A stretch of 64,000 nucleotides of DNA, taken from NCBI RefSeq assembly GCF_028649655.1, contig NZ_JAQSLN010000001.1, forward strand, positions 372,001 through 436,000, given 5' to 3'. The notes below the pieces were generated by a model, which was not told the DNA's origin, made no database searches, and saw nothing but the letters and a program-made list of their open reading frames with translations. Shown here piece after piece: positions 1 to 7,597 of this stretch (the first letter of the stretch is position 1; each line of letters opens with the position of its first letter). The stretch comes from Halobacteriovorax sp. GB3 (GTDB taxonomy: Bacteria; Bdellovibrionota; Bacteriovoracia; Bacteriovoracales; Bacteriovoracaceae). The position numbers were made by a program, and so were the translations under genes.

Positions 1-14
1 AGAATTATCCAGAA

Positions 15-94
15 GGCCCTAGGGCGAGAAAGAGACTGCATCTCGCTGCGACTAGGGCCATTTATCAACTTTGGGTTCTTCATCCTGCCCAAAG
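15..94. other. GC-rich double hairpin region at window edge
   Basis: Two strong inverted repeats lie next to each other. The outer one pairs GGCCCTAG (15-22) with CTAGGGCC (52-59) and has an inner GCGAGA/TCTCGC stem (24-29 and 41-46). The second pairs CTTTGGG (69-75) with CCCAAAG (88-94). The stretch is much richer in G and C than its surroundings. It lies just 3' of the minus-strand gene ending at 107, so it could be a structured 3' UTR, a terminator lacking a T-run, or part of an RNA gene cut by the window edge. No known RNA family was recognised. Confidence 0.5.
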
Positions 95-106
95 AACGAC
101 TCTTTT

Positions 107-403
107 CTAGAAATCAGAGACTTCAGAATCGTCACTTTCTTCAAGTGGCGAAGACTCTTCAGACGAGTCGATATCCTCAGAAGAAAGAGTAAAGGCATCA
201 GAAGTAGAGATTGAGCTCTCTTGTTCTTGCTCTTTTTTCTTTTTCTTTTTTTCCTCTTCTGTTTCTTCTTTTGCCGTTTCTGTAGTAACTTCTGTATTGA
301 TCGTAGGTTCACTATTGAAAGACGTATCAGCTAAAGTCTTTGTAACAAAATTACCTGAAATGACGATAAGAAAAGTAGCAATTAAAAATAGTTTTGTAGT
401 CAT
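107..403 (-). CDS. Small acidic exported protein, low complexity
   Basis: A 98-residue protein of unknown function. The N-terminus (MTTKLFLIATFLIVISGNFV) is a typical signal peptide, so export is likely. The rest is charged low-complexity sequence: a threonine/glutamate stretch, a run of lysines within a K/E/Q block, then a Ser/Asp/Glu-rich tail ending in DSEVSDF. No domain is recognisable and the mature chain is probably disordered. The start was set at the ATG at 403 because AAGGAG lies six bases upstream; a longer frame without a good site begins at 427. It is divergent from the kinase-like gene at 505. Confidence 0.65.
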   Translation of the reverse strand: MTTKLFLIATFLIVISGNFVTKTLADTSFNSEPTINTEVTTETAKEETEEEKKKKKKEQEQESSISTSDAFTLSSEDIDSSEESSPLEESDDSEVSDF

Positions 404-504
404 GGGAAACTCCTTTGTTTCACCCATATTTTCTACGAAATTTAAATTAAAGATAAATCGTTTTATTTGCCTAATCAGTTAGGAAAAAGCTAAGTGGATT
501 AACT

Positions 505-1209
505 ATGGACTTCAACTTTCCCGAAGGAAAAATTCTCTCTAAGAAATACGAAATTGTTCAACGTTTAGGTGGTGGACTAGAGGGCGAGGTTTATCTCGTA
601 CGAGAATTGGGAACGGGTATTGAACGTGCTGCAAAGTTTTTCTATCCAAGCCATGATTGGAATAAAAGAAAGATACAGTCCTATGCTAAAAAGCTACACA
701 AACTTAGTAGCTGTAACTCACTCATTAAGTACGTTTCTAAAGAGTCGATGATCTATAATGGACAAGAAGTAACTTATCTTCTTTCTGAATTTGTTGAAGG
801 GTCTACCCTTTGCCAATACATGGATCTCTACTATAAGAAAGGTCTGCCTTTTTACCAAGCACTTCACATTCTCTATGCAGTGGTAAAAGCGGTAGAGGAA
901 ATTCACTTGAAAAAAGAAGTACATGGAGATGTGCACGAAGAGAATATCATCATTCAAAAGTCGGGGCTGAAGTATGAGATTAAGCTCATTGATGTTTTTC
1001 ATCAGCGCAGAGGTGCCATCCAGGATGATGTTATTCATATGTGTCAGCTACTTTATTATCTTGTTGGTGGGAAAAAGAAATACGCCAAACAGCCATCTAT
1101 TATCAAAGGAATTTGTTTGGGGCAAAAGCAAACTTTGATTCGAAAGAAGTTTAAAAACCCAACAATGTTGAGGATTTACCTCGAAAATACTCCCTGGGAA
1201 GAAGTCTAG
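505..1209 (+). CDS. Protein-kinase-like protein with altered HRD/DFG motifs
   Basis: A 234-residue protein with a eukaryotic-type (Hanks) kinase fold. A glycine-rich loop (about residues 21-29, LGGGLEGEV) is followed by AAKFF with the candidate ATP-binding Lys44. The catalytic loop is HGDVHEEN (H140, D142, N147), and the metal-binding motif is DVF (D163) in place of DFG. The catalytic Asp, Asn and Lys are kept, so activity is possible. HGD for HRD also occurs in other bacterial kinases and phosphotransferases. The part after DVF is short, about 70 residues, so the C-lobe is reduced. No membrane segment is present, so it is probably cytoplasmic. Neither a partner nor a substrate is suggested by its neighbours. 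Confidence 0.75.
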   Translation: MDFNFPEGKILSKKYEIVQRLGGGLEGEVYLVRELGTGIERAAKFFYPSHDWNKRKIQSYAKKLHKLSSCNSLIKYVSKESMIYNGQEVTYLLSEFVEGSTLCQYMDLYYKKGLPFYQALHILYAVVKAVEEIHLKKEVHGDVHEENIIIQKSGLKYEIKLIDVFHQRRGAIQDDVIHMCQLLYYLVGGKKKYAKQPSIIKGICLGQKQTLIRKKFKNPTMLRIYLENTPWEEV

Positions 1210-1321
1210 AATCTTGTGTCAATTTATTGATCGGCCTATGGAAATCCTTCAAAGTCTCTTATTTTGAGACCCGTAATCGTATAAATTCAAAGAGATAAGT
1301 AATTTTGTAAAAGGATCGCTC

Positions 1322-3601
1322 ATGTCTTTGAAGGCATCACTTCTCATTGCCACACTTGTTTTCTCTACTCAATATGCTTATGCAGGTAAACGTAGAAAGG
1401 CCACTGATTTTGGCAGAGAGGCGCAGAAGAAATCACTTAAAAGAAAAAAAGAGAAGAGAAAGAATCAGTGCTTTAATGCAGCGGAAGCCTTTCGCCACCA
1501 ATACCGTATTGAGGAAGCTCTTTCTCATTTAGGAATTTCCTTAAAGCAAAAGTTAACAGAAGAGCAAAATAGTCTCGTTGATAGTGAAGTCTTTCAGGAG
1601 ATTTTTAATTTAAAAACTGATGAAATAGGACATCTTCTCTTTGATCTAGCTGAACTTGGTTATGAAGCATCTAAACAAACGCAGACGAAGCTTGATCAAG
1701 CTGTCTATCTTGCTGTTGATAATTCAACGATTCATGATTTTAGTATTATTTTAAAAGGAGCTTCTCGCTTCTATAATGGCAATATTGAAGACTTTGTTAA
1801 AGAAATTATGGCGCAAAAGGCAGAGAGCTTTATTGCAGAGGCTTCATTTCTTTCGCTTCATTCAACAACTCGATCTCTTAAAAATATAAATATAGATATG
1901 ACCAATAGCTTTATTCAGGGTCTGACAAAGCGATTAATTTATTTTATAGAATCGAGTTCTCAAGATAATATACTTCCTAACGTCTTTAGTTCACTTAATT
2001 ATCTCGTTCTCGACCATGCCGAAAACAAAGGGGAAGCACTTAATAGCGTTCTTTTGGCCATTGTTGATCATTTAGAGATTAATAGTGAAGAAGAGCTTAA
2101 TATGATGAGTATGATTGCAAGAAAGTACTTTCATATGGTTGATAAGAAGTTTGTTGAATATCTTTTAACTGCAAAAGATTTTGATCAACATCTCATTGCA
2201 AATGATCACATTGCTCGTAATATCGCAATTGCAATGCATGGAACGAGATCCTCTTATGAAGTAACAGATGCTCAGAAAGAAATATTTAAATCGAAATTTC
2301 GTGCCGATGAAAATCCTTCTGATAAATTAATTGAGTCTTATAACATTGCTCTAAATCTTATGGGCGCTAGCTCGGAACAAGAGGGCGGAGTTGGAAAACT
2401 TGCAAGTCTTTTAGAAGAACCTATTACTAATAAAAATAGATCACTCATTCTTTCTGAGATTACATCGGGAAGTGAAGAGGAAGTAGACTATGCTGTTCAA
2501 AAATTTTGGGGTGATGAAAGAAAAGATAAAGTCTATGCAAGAGCACTTGCTAAGATAGTAAAGAAAGATTTTTCTAAATCTCTCAGAGTTAATAATCTTG
2601 TTGGAAAGGGACTCCTCGTTAGTCGTTATGGAACTCTGAATCCTGAAGCGGCCAATCGCTTCTTTTTACGACTCAATGACTTTAAAGACGTAGTAACTCC
2701 TGAACAAATGCGAACAGTGGTTGAGATATTAAAGAAAATGCCTTCAACTTCAACAAATGTGCATAAACTTGATAATCTTGAAAACTTATCTCCTTACTTA
2801 GAAGTTATAAACAATGACACTCTCTCTTATATCCTTTCTGATTTAAAAGGGGATGGTCTACTGCCAGAGAAAAAGACGTTAGAAAAAATCGCCGCTGAAA
2901 TAGAGAGAAGAGCTCCTGAGTTACAAGGACAGGAAATCTCAAAATTTGTTTTTAGTATCTCATCTTTCGATAAAGAACTGGGGACAAAATTAGCGAAAAC
3001 TCTTCATCCTTATCTCATCGATGATTTGCAAGAAATTGAACTCTCTTACATTGTTCCTTATCTTCAGGCGATCAAAGATAAATGTCCTGAGTGTGTTGAG
3101 TCCGTATGGAATCGTGTTAATTGGGGTGAAGCTAATATTGATCACGAAGATATAAAAGTGATTCACTCGCTCTATTTAACGAAATCTTACATGCAAAATG
3201 TTTATGGTATCGAATTATCAAATAAAGGGCTGCCAAATATTGTTCGCAAAGATAAGAACTACTTTGAAAATCATTCTGATTTCAAAATTTCTAATTTTCA
3301 AAAGAACGTGGAAAGCTTTATTCGAAATGAGATTAGTTCCGCAGTTCTTCGTGAACACTTTGATCAGGACTTGTTGGGCCATATTGATATTTTTATTCCT
3401 GAGCACCACTTAGTTGTTGAAGTTGATGGACCAACTCACTATTTTATGAATAAGGCGGGAGAGTATATCCCAAGACCAATGGAGCAAATGAAAGAAGACC
3501 TTCTTAAAGCAAAAGGCTTAAAGGTCATTCATGTTCCATTTCATGAGTGGAATAATAAATTTAAAGGTCAATTAAGAACGTTATTGAAAGAGCTCAACTA
3601 G
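1322..3601 (+). CDS. Exported alpha-helical protein with C-terminal RAP domain
   Basis: A 759-residue protein. An N-terminal signal peptide (about residues 1-21, ending in AYA-G) is followed by a strongly basic stretch and then about 600 residues of helical sequence that may be repeat-like. The C-terminal 65 residues read as a RAP domain. VVEVDGPTHY lies near residues 698-707, a leucine-rich helix follows (MKEDLLKAKGLKVIHVPFHEW), and the chain ends in LLKEL. RAP is a restriction-endonuclease-like fold best known from mitochondrial FASTK proteins, chloroplast OPR proteins and apicomplexans, where it is tied to RNA binding or processing. An exported bacterial version is unusual. A good RBS (AAGGA, seven bases) supports the start. 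It stands alone on its strand and its last 21 bases overlap the convergent GIY-YIG gene. Confidence 0.75.
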   Translation: MSLKASLLIATLVFSTQYAYAGKRRKATDFGREAQKKSLKRKKEKRKNQCFNAAEAFRHQYRIEEALSHLGISLKQKLTEEQNSLVDSEVFQEIFNLKTDEIGHLLFDLAELGYEASKQTQTKLDQAVYLAVDNSTIHDFSIILKGASRFYNGNIEDFVKEIMAQKAESFIAEASFLSLHSTTRSLKNINIDMTNSFIQGLTKRLIYFIESSSQDNILPNVFSSLNYLVLDHAENKGEALNSVLLAIVDHLEINSEEELNMMSMIARKYFHMVDKKFVEYLLTAKDFDQHLIANDHIARNIAIAMHGTRSSYEVTDAQKEIFKSKFRADENPSDKLIESYNIALNLMGASSEQEGGVGKLASLLEEPITNKNRSLILSEITSGSEEEVDYAVQKFWGDERKDKVYARALAKIVKKDFSKSLRVNNLVGKGLLVSRYGTLNPEAANRFFLRLNDFKDVVTPEQMRTVVEILKKMPSTSTNVHKLDNLENLSPYLEVINNDTLSYILSDLKGDGLLPEKKTLEKIAAEIERRAPELQGQEISKFVFSISSFDKELGTKLAKTLHPYLIDDLQEIELSYIVPYLQAIKDKCPECVESVWNRVNWGEANIDHEDIKVIHSLYLTKSYMQNVYGIELSNKGLPNIVRKDKNYFENHSDFKISNFQKNVESFIRNEISSAVLREHFDQDLLGHIDIFIPEHHLVVEVDGPTHYFMNKAGEYIPRPMEQMKEDLLKAKGLKVIHVPFHEWNNKFKGQLRTLLKELN

Positions 3602-3850
3602 ATTGAGCTCTGACTTTACGAGTCTCTCTTTTTGAGATTTAGTAAAAGTTTTAATTTCGTATTCTCTTTTTGAAGCCGAACTTCTATTTTCTGATTCTTC
3701 CACATAGACGATTTCTTTAGGTGTGTTTGAACGAAAAAAACGCGCACCTTTTTTTCCCGATTTATGCTCATTAAATCGCCTCAATACATCAGTTGTTATT
3801 CCTGTGTAGAGTTTATTTTTTGTCGTTCGAATCATGTATATGTACCACAT
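3581..3850 (-). CDS. GIY-YIG domain protein (UPF0213/YhbQ-like)
   Basis: An 89-residue single-domain GIY-YIG protein. The opening WYIYMIRTTKNKLYTGITTD contains the family's two short strands (YIYMI for GIY, LYTGIT for YIG). The Arg of the first helix follows in DVLRRFNEHKSGKKGARF, and the metal-binding Glu is probably in YVEESENRSSASKREYEIK. Size and layout match the UPF0213/YhbQ group, which has weak or uncertain nuclease activity. No convincing RBS precedes the ATG at 3850. The 3' end overlaps the RAP-domain gene by 21 bases, tail to tail. Confidence 0.85.
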   Translation of the reverse strand: MWYIYMIRTTKNKLYTGITTDVLRRFNEHKSGKKGARFFRSNTPKEIVYVEESENRSSASKREYEIKTFTKSQKERLVKSELNLVELFQ

Positions 3851-3892
3851 AGAATTTAGGGTATAATTTAAATTATTATTAGGGAAGAGCTA

Positions 3893-4195
3893 ATGGATGA
3901 TCGATCTGAACATGAAGAGTTTAAGAAATCATGCCGTCTAAATCGCAGATGGCAGCTTTGGGTGAAAACAAAGACCTGTGCTCTTTGTGGAGAGGTTATT
4001 GAGGCCTATAAGGACTCTTCTGTTGATCATATTGTCCCCCTTTCTAAAGGAGGCAAGGATAATTGGTCTAATATTCAAATTACCCATCGTCATTGCAATC
4101 AGTTAAAGGATAATTTAAACCCTTTGACCTTCCGATTCTTGAACTTCCTAAATAAATATCTTTTTAAAATAAAACCTCGAAAAATTAACAAGTAG
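3893..4195 (+). CDS. HNH endonuclease
   Basis: A 100-residue HNH protein. A CxxC zinc knuckle (CALC) precedes the core motif VDHIVPLSKGGKDNWSNIQ, which carries the catalytic His, followed by HRHCNQLK with the closing His and Cys. The pattern C-x2-C...DH...N...H-x2-CN...K matches small stand-alone HNH nucleases. The substrate is unknown; there is no intron, phage or restriction context. It is divergent from the GIY-YIG gene, and a TATAAT sequence lies in the short intergenic space. The RBS is AGGGA upstream of ATG. The next gene, the ABC-F ATPase, follows after 55 bases. Confidence 0.88.
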   Translation: MDDRSEHEEFKKSCRLNRRWQLWVKTKTCALCGEVIEAYKDSSVDHIVPLSKGGKDNWSNIQITHRHCNQLKDNLNPLTFRFLNFLNKYLFKIKPRKINK

Positions 4196-4250
4196 TGTGC
4201 AAGCTTGCGCAGACTTTGTTAGAATAAGCGAAACAATTTCGAGGTTATTC

Positions 4251-5873
4251 ATGCTTAGTATTTCAAATGTCTCTAAGATTCTAGGGGGCGAGAGCCTTTA
4301 TTCTTCTGTTAGTTTCCAGATCAACCCTGGAGAGAAAGTTGGTCTTGTTGGTCCAAATGGTGCCGGAAAAACAACTCTCTTTCGTATGATCATCGGTGAA
4401 GATCAACCCACAGAGGGGCAAATTAGCTTTCCTGATAAATTGAGATGGGCCTATTTTTCTCAAAAAGTAGGAGAAATGGCCGGTAAGACTGCTTTGCAAG
4501 AAGTTATGGAAGGGGATGCAAAAGTTAAAGAACTTCAAGTTCAACTTGATGAATTCCAAGAAATGATGAATGACTACGAAAAGTATTCGGACGATGAGAT
4601 GAATGACATTCTCATGAGAATGGGTGATGTTCAAAGTGAGTTTGAAAAGCGTGGTGGATATGACCTGGAAAATAGAGCGGAAGAAATTCTAACAGGTCTC
4701 GGTATTCTTCCTGTTGATCACCAGAAAAAAGTTGAAGATTTCAGTGGTGGTTGGAAGATGAGAATTGCTTTAGCGAAAGTTCTTGTTATGCAGCCAGATC
4801 TCATTCTAATGGATGAGCCTACCAACTATCTCGATATGGAAACAATACTATGGCTTGAAGAGTGGTTGAAAGTTTATCCTGGAGCTATTTTCATGACGAC
4901 CCACGATAGGGATTTCATGAATAATGTTTGTAAAAAAACGATTGAAATTGCTCATGGTAGAGCAACTGTTTACTCTGGAAACTATGATTACTATCTTCAA
5001 GAAAGAGAGCTTCGTCTGACTCAGTTAAAGGCGGAAGCACAAAGACAAAAAGATATGTTAGCTAAAGAAGAGGAATTTATCGCAAAGTTTAAAGCGAGGG
5101 CCTCTCATGCTGCCCAAGTTCAATCTCGTGTTAAGAAATTAGAGAAAATTGATCGTATTGAAGTTCCACCAGAGGAAGAGACGATTAGCTTTCAATTTCC
5201 TGTTCCGCCAAGAGGTGGGGATGATGTTATCGTTTTAAAAGATCTTTCTAAGTCTTGGGAAAATTCCAAAGGTGAACATGTTAATGTTTTTGAAAACCTA
5301 ACAACACTTGTAAAGAGACAAGAAAAAGTAGCTATTGTCGGTGTCAATGGCGCTGGTAAGTCGACTTTATTAAAATGTATAAGTGGTCAAACGGAACCGA
5401 CGAGCGGAGAAGTGAAAGTTGGACCAAGTATTAAATTAGGATACTTCAGCCAATACTCTCTTGAAGTTCTCGACCCTGAAAGTTCTGTCTTTGATGAGGT
5501 TCGTGCCGTTCTGTCACAAGCATCTGATGGTTATATTAGAAACTTGCTGGCTGCATTTCTCTTTAAAGGGGATGATGTTAAGAAGAAAGTTAAGTATCTT
5601 TCCGGTGGAGAGAAATCGAGACTTGTTATGGCCGTCCTTCTTTCTCAAAATAACAACCTTCTGATTCTAGATGAGCCGACAAACCACTTAGATATTAAAT
5701 CGAGAGAGGTTCTATTGGATGCTCTTAAGCGCTATGAAGGAACAGTTCTCTTTGTAAGTCACGATAGACACTTTCTTCATGAACTTGCTGAAAAAGTTTA
5801 TGAAGTAGACAAAGGGGGAGTTACAATTTTCCCTGGTGATTACAAATATTATCTCTCAAAAGTTCAGCTATAA
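4251..5873 (+). CDS. ABC-F family ATPase (translation factor type)
   Basis: A 540-residue cytoplasmic protein with two ABC ATPase domains and no membrane segment. The first domain has GPNGAGKTT, the signature SGGWKMR and the Walker B LILMDEPTNYLD. The second has GVNGAGKST, LSGGEKSR and LLILDEPTNHLD. Between them is the charged linker (ABC_tran_Xtn; RASHAAQVQSRVKKLEK) that enters the ribosomal E site in characterised ABC-F proteins. It probably acts on ribosomes, in the YheS/Uup/EttA group; which subgroup is not settled. The start was moved to the ATG at 4251, preceded by CGAGG; the longer frame from 4197 adds 18 unlikely residues. Its stop overlaps the convergent histidine kinase by six bases. 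Confidence 0.93.
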   Translation: MLSISNVSKILGGESLYSSVSFQINPGEKVGLVGPNGAGKTTLFRMIIGEDQPTEGQISFPDKLRWAYFSQKVGEMAGKTALQEVMEGDAKVKELQVQLDEFQEMMNDYEKYSDDEMNDILMRMGDVQSEFEKRGGYDLENRAEEILTGLGILPVDHQKKVEDFSGGWKMRIALAKVLVMQPDLILMDEPTNYLDMETILWLEEWLKVYPGAIFMTTHDRDFMNNVCKKTIEIAHGRATVYSGNYDYYLQERELRLTQLKAEAQRQKDMLAKEEEFIAKFKARASHAAQVQSRVKKLEKIDRIEVPPEEETISFQFPVPPRGGDDVIVLKDLSKSWENSKGEHVNVFENLTTLVKRQEKVAIVGVNGAGKSTLLKCISGQTEPTSGEVKVGPSIKLGYFSQYSLEVLDPESSVFDEVRAVLSQASDGYIRNLLAAFLFKGDDVKKKVKYLSGGEKSRLVMAVLLSQNNNLLILDEPTNHLDIKSREVLLDALKRYEGTVLFVSHDRHFLHELAEKVYEVDKGGVTIFPGDYKYYLSKVQL

Positions 5874-7382
5874 AACTGCCGAAGGTTTAGAGATAAATTT
5901 AGAGAGTACCTGTGATAATTTTTGAATTTCTAATGGCTTTGGAAGAGCAAAATCAAACTCTTCTAAGGCCCCAATCTTTTTAATAAATCCACTTACAAGA
6001 ATAACGGGAATACTGGATTCATTATTCTTGGCAAATTTTAAAAGATCGTGACCATTATAATTTGATCCTTCAAAATGAAAGTCAGTAACGATTGCTTGAA
6101 TATCTTCAAATTCCATTTCCGACTCAATGAAGCTCTCAACACTTGGAAAGTCGATGACATCGTATCCTAAGCTGTTAATCAGATCAACATTAACACTTCT
6201 AAGCCCATCTTCGTCTTCGATGAGAACAATTGTTCCTCGTCCTTTTACAACATCTTTTGTGAACTTAATGAAACTCTCTTCCATTTTCTGATCAGCAATT
6301 GGTATGTGAATGATAAAAGTCGTTCCAACTCCAAGATTGGTTTGCACTTCGATCATTCCATCTTGCATAGAGAGAATCTTCTTACAACTGGCTAATCCTA
6401 GACCAGTACCATTGTCCTTTGTTGTGAAATAGGGGTTGAAAATATTAGGGAGAATATTTTCTGGAATTCCTCCTGCATAATCAGTCATCTTAATGCAGGC
6501 AAATTCTTGATTCTTTCTTGATTCAAGTTTTGTTTTAGAAATTTCAATTGTAAAGTTTGGCTCTTCAATTTTTGCTTGGTGAGCATTAATAATAATATTA
6601 TTGATGAGTTGAAAAAACAGACCTTCATCAAAGAGAACTTTTGGAGAGCTATCGATGTAGTTGAGTTTAATTCTCATTCCAGAGCTCGTCGAAAGAAGGG
6701 GAAGATGCTCTTCAAAAAAGTGCTCAAGGTCCATGACCGAGAGAAATTTTTGTTCTTCCTTTGTGAAGGAAATAAATTTATTGGCAATATTTTTAGAACT
6801 ATTAATCGCTGTGGACATTTTTTTGAATGTCTTTTCTAGGAAGTCCTTATTATCAATTCTTCTTTGGGATAGGACTAAGAGTCCCGAGAGGACAGAGAGA
6901 GAGTTGTTAAAGTCGTGTGCAATGCTACCGGCCAATTGAGCAACCAGATCGAGCTTCTCTTTCTTTATATTTTCTTCTTCAAGAAGAACTTGTTCTGTGA
7001 TGTCTTTGAATGCTCCCAGTAGACCAATGACTTCACCTTTCGAGTTTTTCATTGGCATTTTATTGGTTTCTAGCCAGTGAACGAGGCCATCACTTTGAAG
7101 TTGTGTTTCACGAATCGCAATTTCGTTTTCACCTGATTCCATGACTTTTTTATCGTAGGCCTGAAAATGTTCGGCCATATCAACCCATGGAAGGTCGAAG
7201 TCACTAAGCCCAATAATTTCAGAAGGGCAATTCAGTCCTGCAACCATGGCGAAGTTTTTATTACAGCCGAGGTAGCGAGAGTTTTTATCTTTCCAAAAAA
7301 TATAAAAGGGTAGGCAATCGAGAACTTCTTCGAGAAATCTTTCTTTATCAAGAAAAAATTGCGAGTCACTATTTTCAATCAT
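5868..7382 (-). CDS. Hybrid histidine kinase, PAS-HisKA-HATPase-REC
   Basis: A 504-residue soluble sensor kinase. An N-terminal PAS domain (about residues 20-130, with FWKDKNSRYLGCNKNFA) is followed by a dimerisation/phosphoacceptor helix (SIAHDFNNSLS, His156). The HATPase domain has an N-box (NNIIINAHQA), DYAGG, FTTKDNGTGLGL and a GVGTTF region. The C-terminal receiver (about residues 384-500) has an acidic pocket IEDED, phosphoacceptor Asp434 in IVTDFHF, and Lys482 in LPKPL. There is no membrane segment, so it senses a cytoplasmic cue through the PAS domain. It has no adjacent response regulator or DNA-binding output, so phosphate must pass to a partner elsewhere. RBS AAGGA precedes the ATG. 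Confidence 0.93.
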   Translation of the reverse strand: MIENSDSQFFLDKERFLEEVLDCLPFYIFWKDKNSRYLGCNKNFAMVAGLNCPSEIIGLSDFDLPWVDMAEHFQAYDKKVMESGENEIAIRETQLQSDGLVHWLETNKMPMKNSKGEVIGLLGAFKDITEQVLLEEENIKKEKLDLVAQLAGSIAHDFNNSLSVLSGLLVLSQRRIDNKDFLEKTFKKMSTAINSSKNIANKFISFTKEEQKFLSVMDLEHFFEEHLPLLSTSSGMRIKLNYIDSSPKVLFDEGLFFQLINNIIINAHQAKIEEPNFTIEISKTKLESRKNQEFACIKMTDYAGGIPENILPNIFNPYFTTKDNGTGLGLASCKKILSMQDGMIEVQTNLGVGTTFIIHIPIADQKMEESFIKFTKDVVKGRGTIVLIEDEDGLRSVNVDLINSLGYDVIDFPSVESFIESEMEFEDIQAIVTDFHFEGSNYNGHDLLKFAKNNESSIPVILVSGFIKKIGALEEFDFALPKPLEIQKLSQVLSKFISKPSAVL

Positions 7383-7472
7383 ACGTCATCCTTGAACAGG
7401 GAAATTGTAGCATTAATTTGTGGAAATGGTGGTGTTTTTGTTTTTGTGTGCTGCGTAGGGGGGGATTTTCCT

Positions 7473-7496
7473 TTTTTAGACATGCGTTAAGTGTCC
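7473..7496. promoter_or_regulatory. TTTTTAGACA-TGCGTTAA element, matches pilus upstream site
   Basis: The bases TTTTTAGACATGCGTTAA (7473-7490), followed by GTGTCC, match the sequence at 34154-34173 upstream of the pilus operon except for a two-base insertion there. The element lies in the 215-base gap between the divergent histidine kinase and symporter genes. A conserved 10+8-base match in two intergenic regions suggests a shared regulator site. Which of the two flanking genes it would control cannot be told. No sigma-54 promoter was found in this gap. Confidence 0.35.
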
Positions 7497-7597
7497 GTAT
7501 TTGGATTGGGAAAACTCAGATTTAACGGCATGCTTCTAGTAGCTTTGAGTGTTTTACGATAAAAACTCTTGAACATTGGGAATGGAGTTTAACACAC

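Noticed and set aside
718-1038. Minus-strand frames inside large genes, such as here and in the usher and U32 genes
   Set aside because: They lie wholly within well-supported genes, have no RBS and encode no recognisable domain; they are shadows.
1254-1270. GTCTC/GAGAC hairpin after the kinase-like gene
   Set aside because: A five-base stem with no following T-run is too weak to call a terminator.
3581-4195. GIY-YIG plus HNH as a homing or mobile element
   Set aside because: They are divergent single-domain genes without intron, intein, phage or repeat context, so a mobile unit is not supported.
4199-4208. GCAAGCTTGC palindrome before the ABC-F gene
   Set aside because: A ten-base palindrome without spacing is expected by chance at this scale; nothing else supports an operator.
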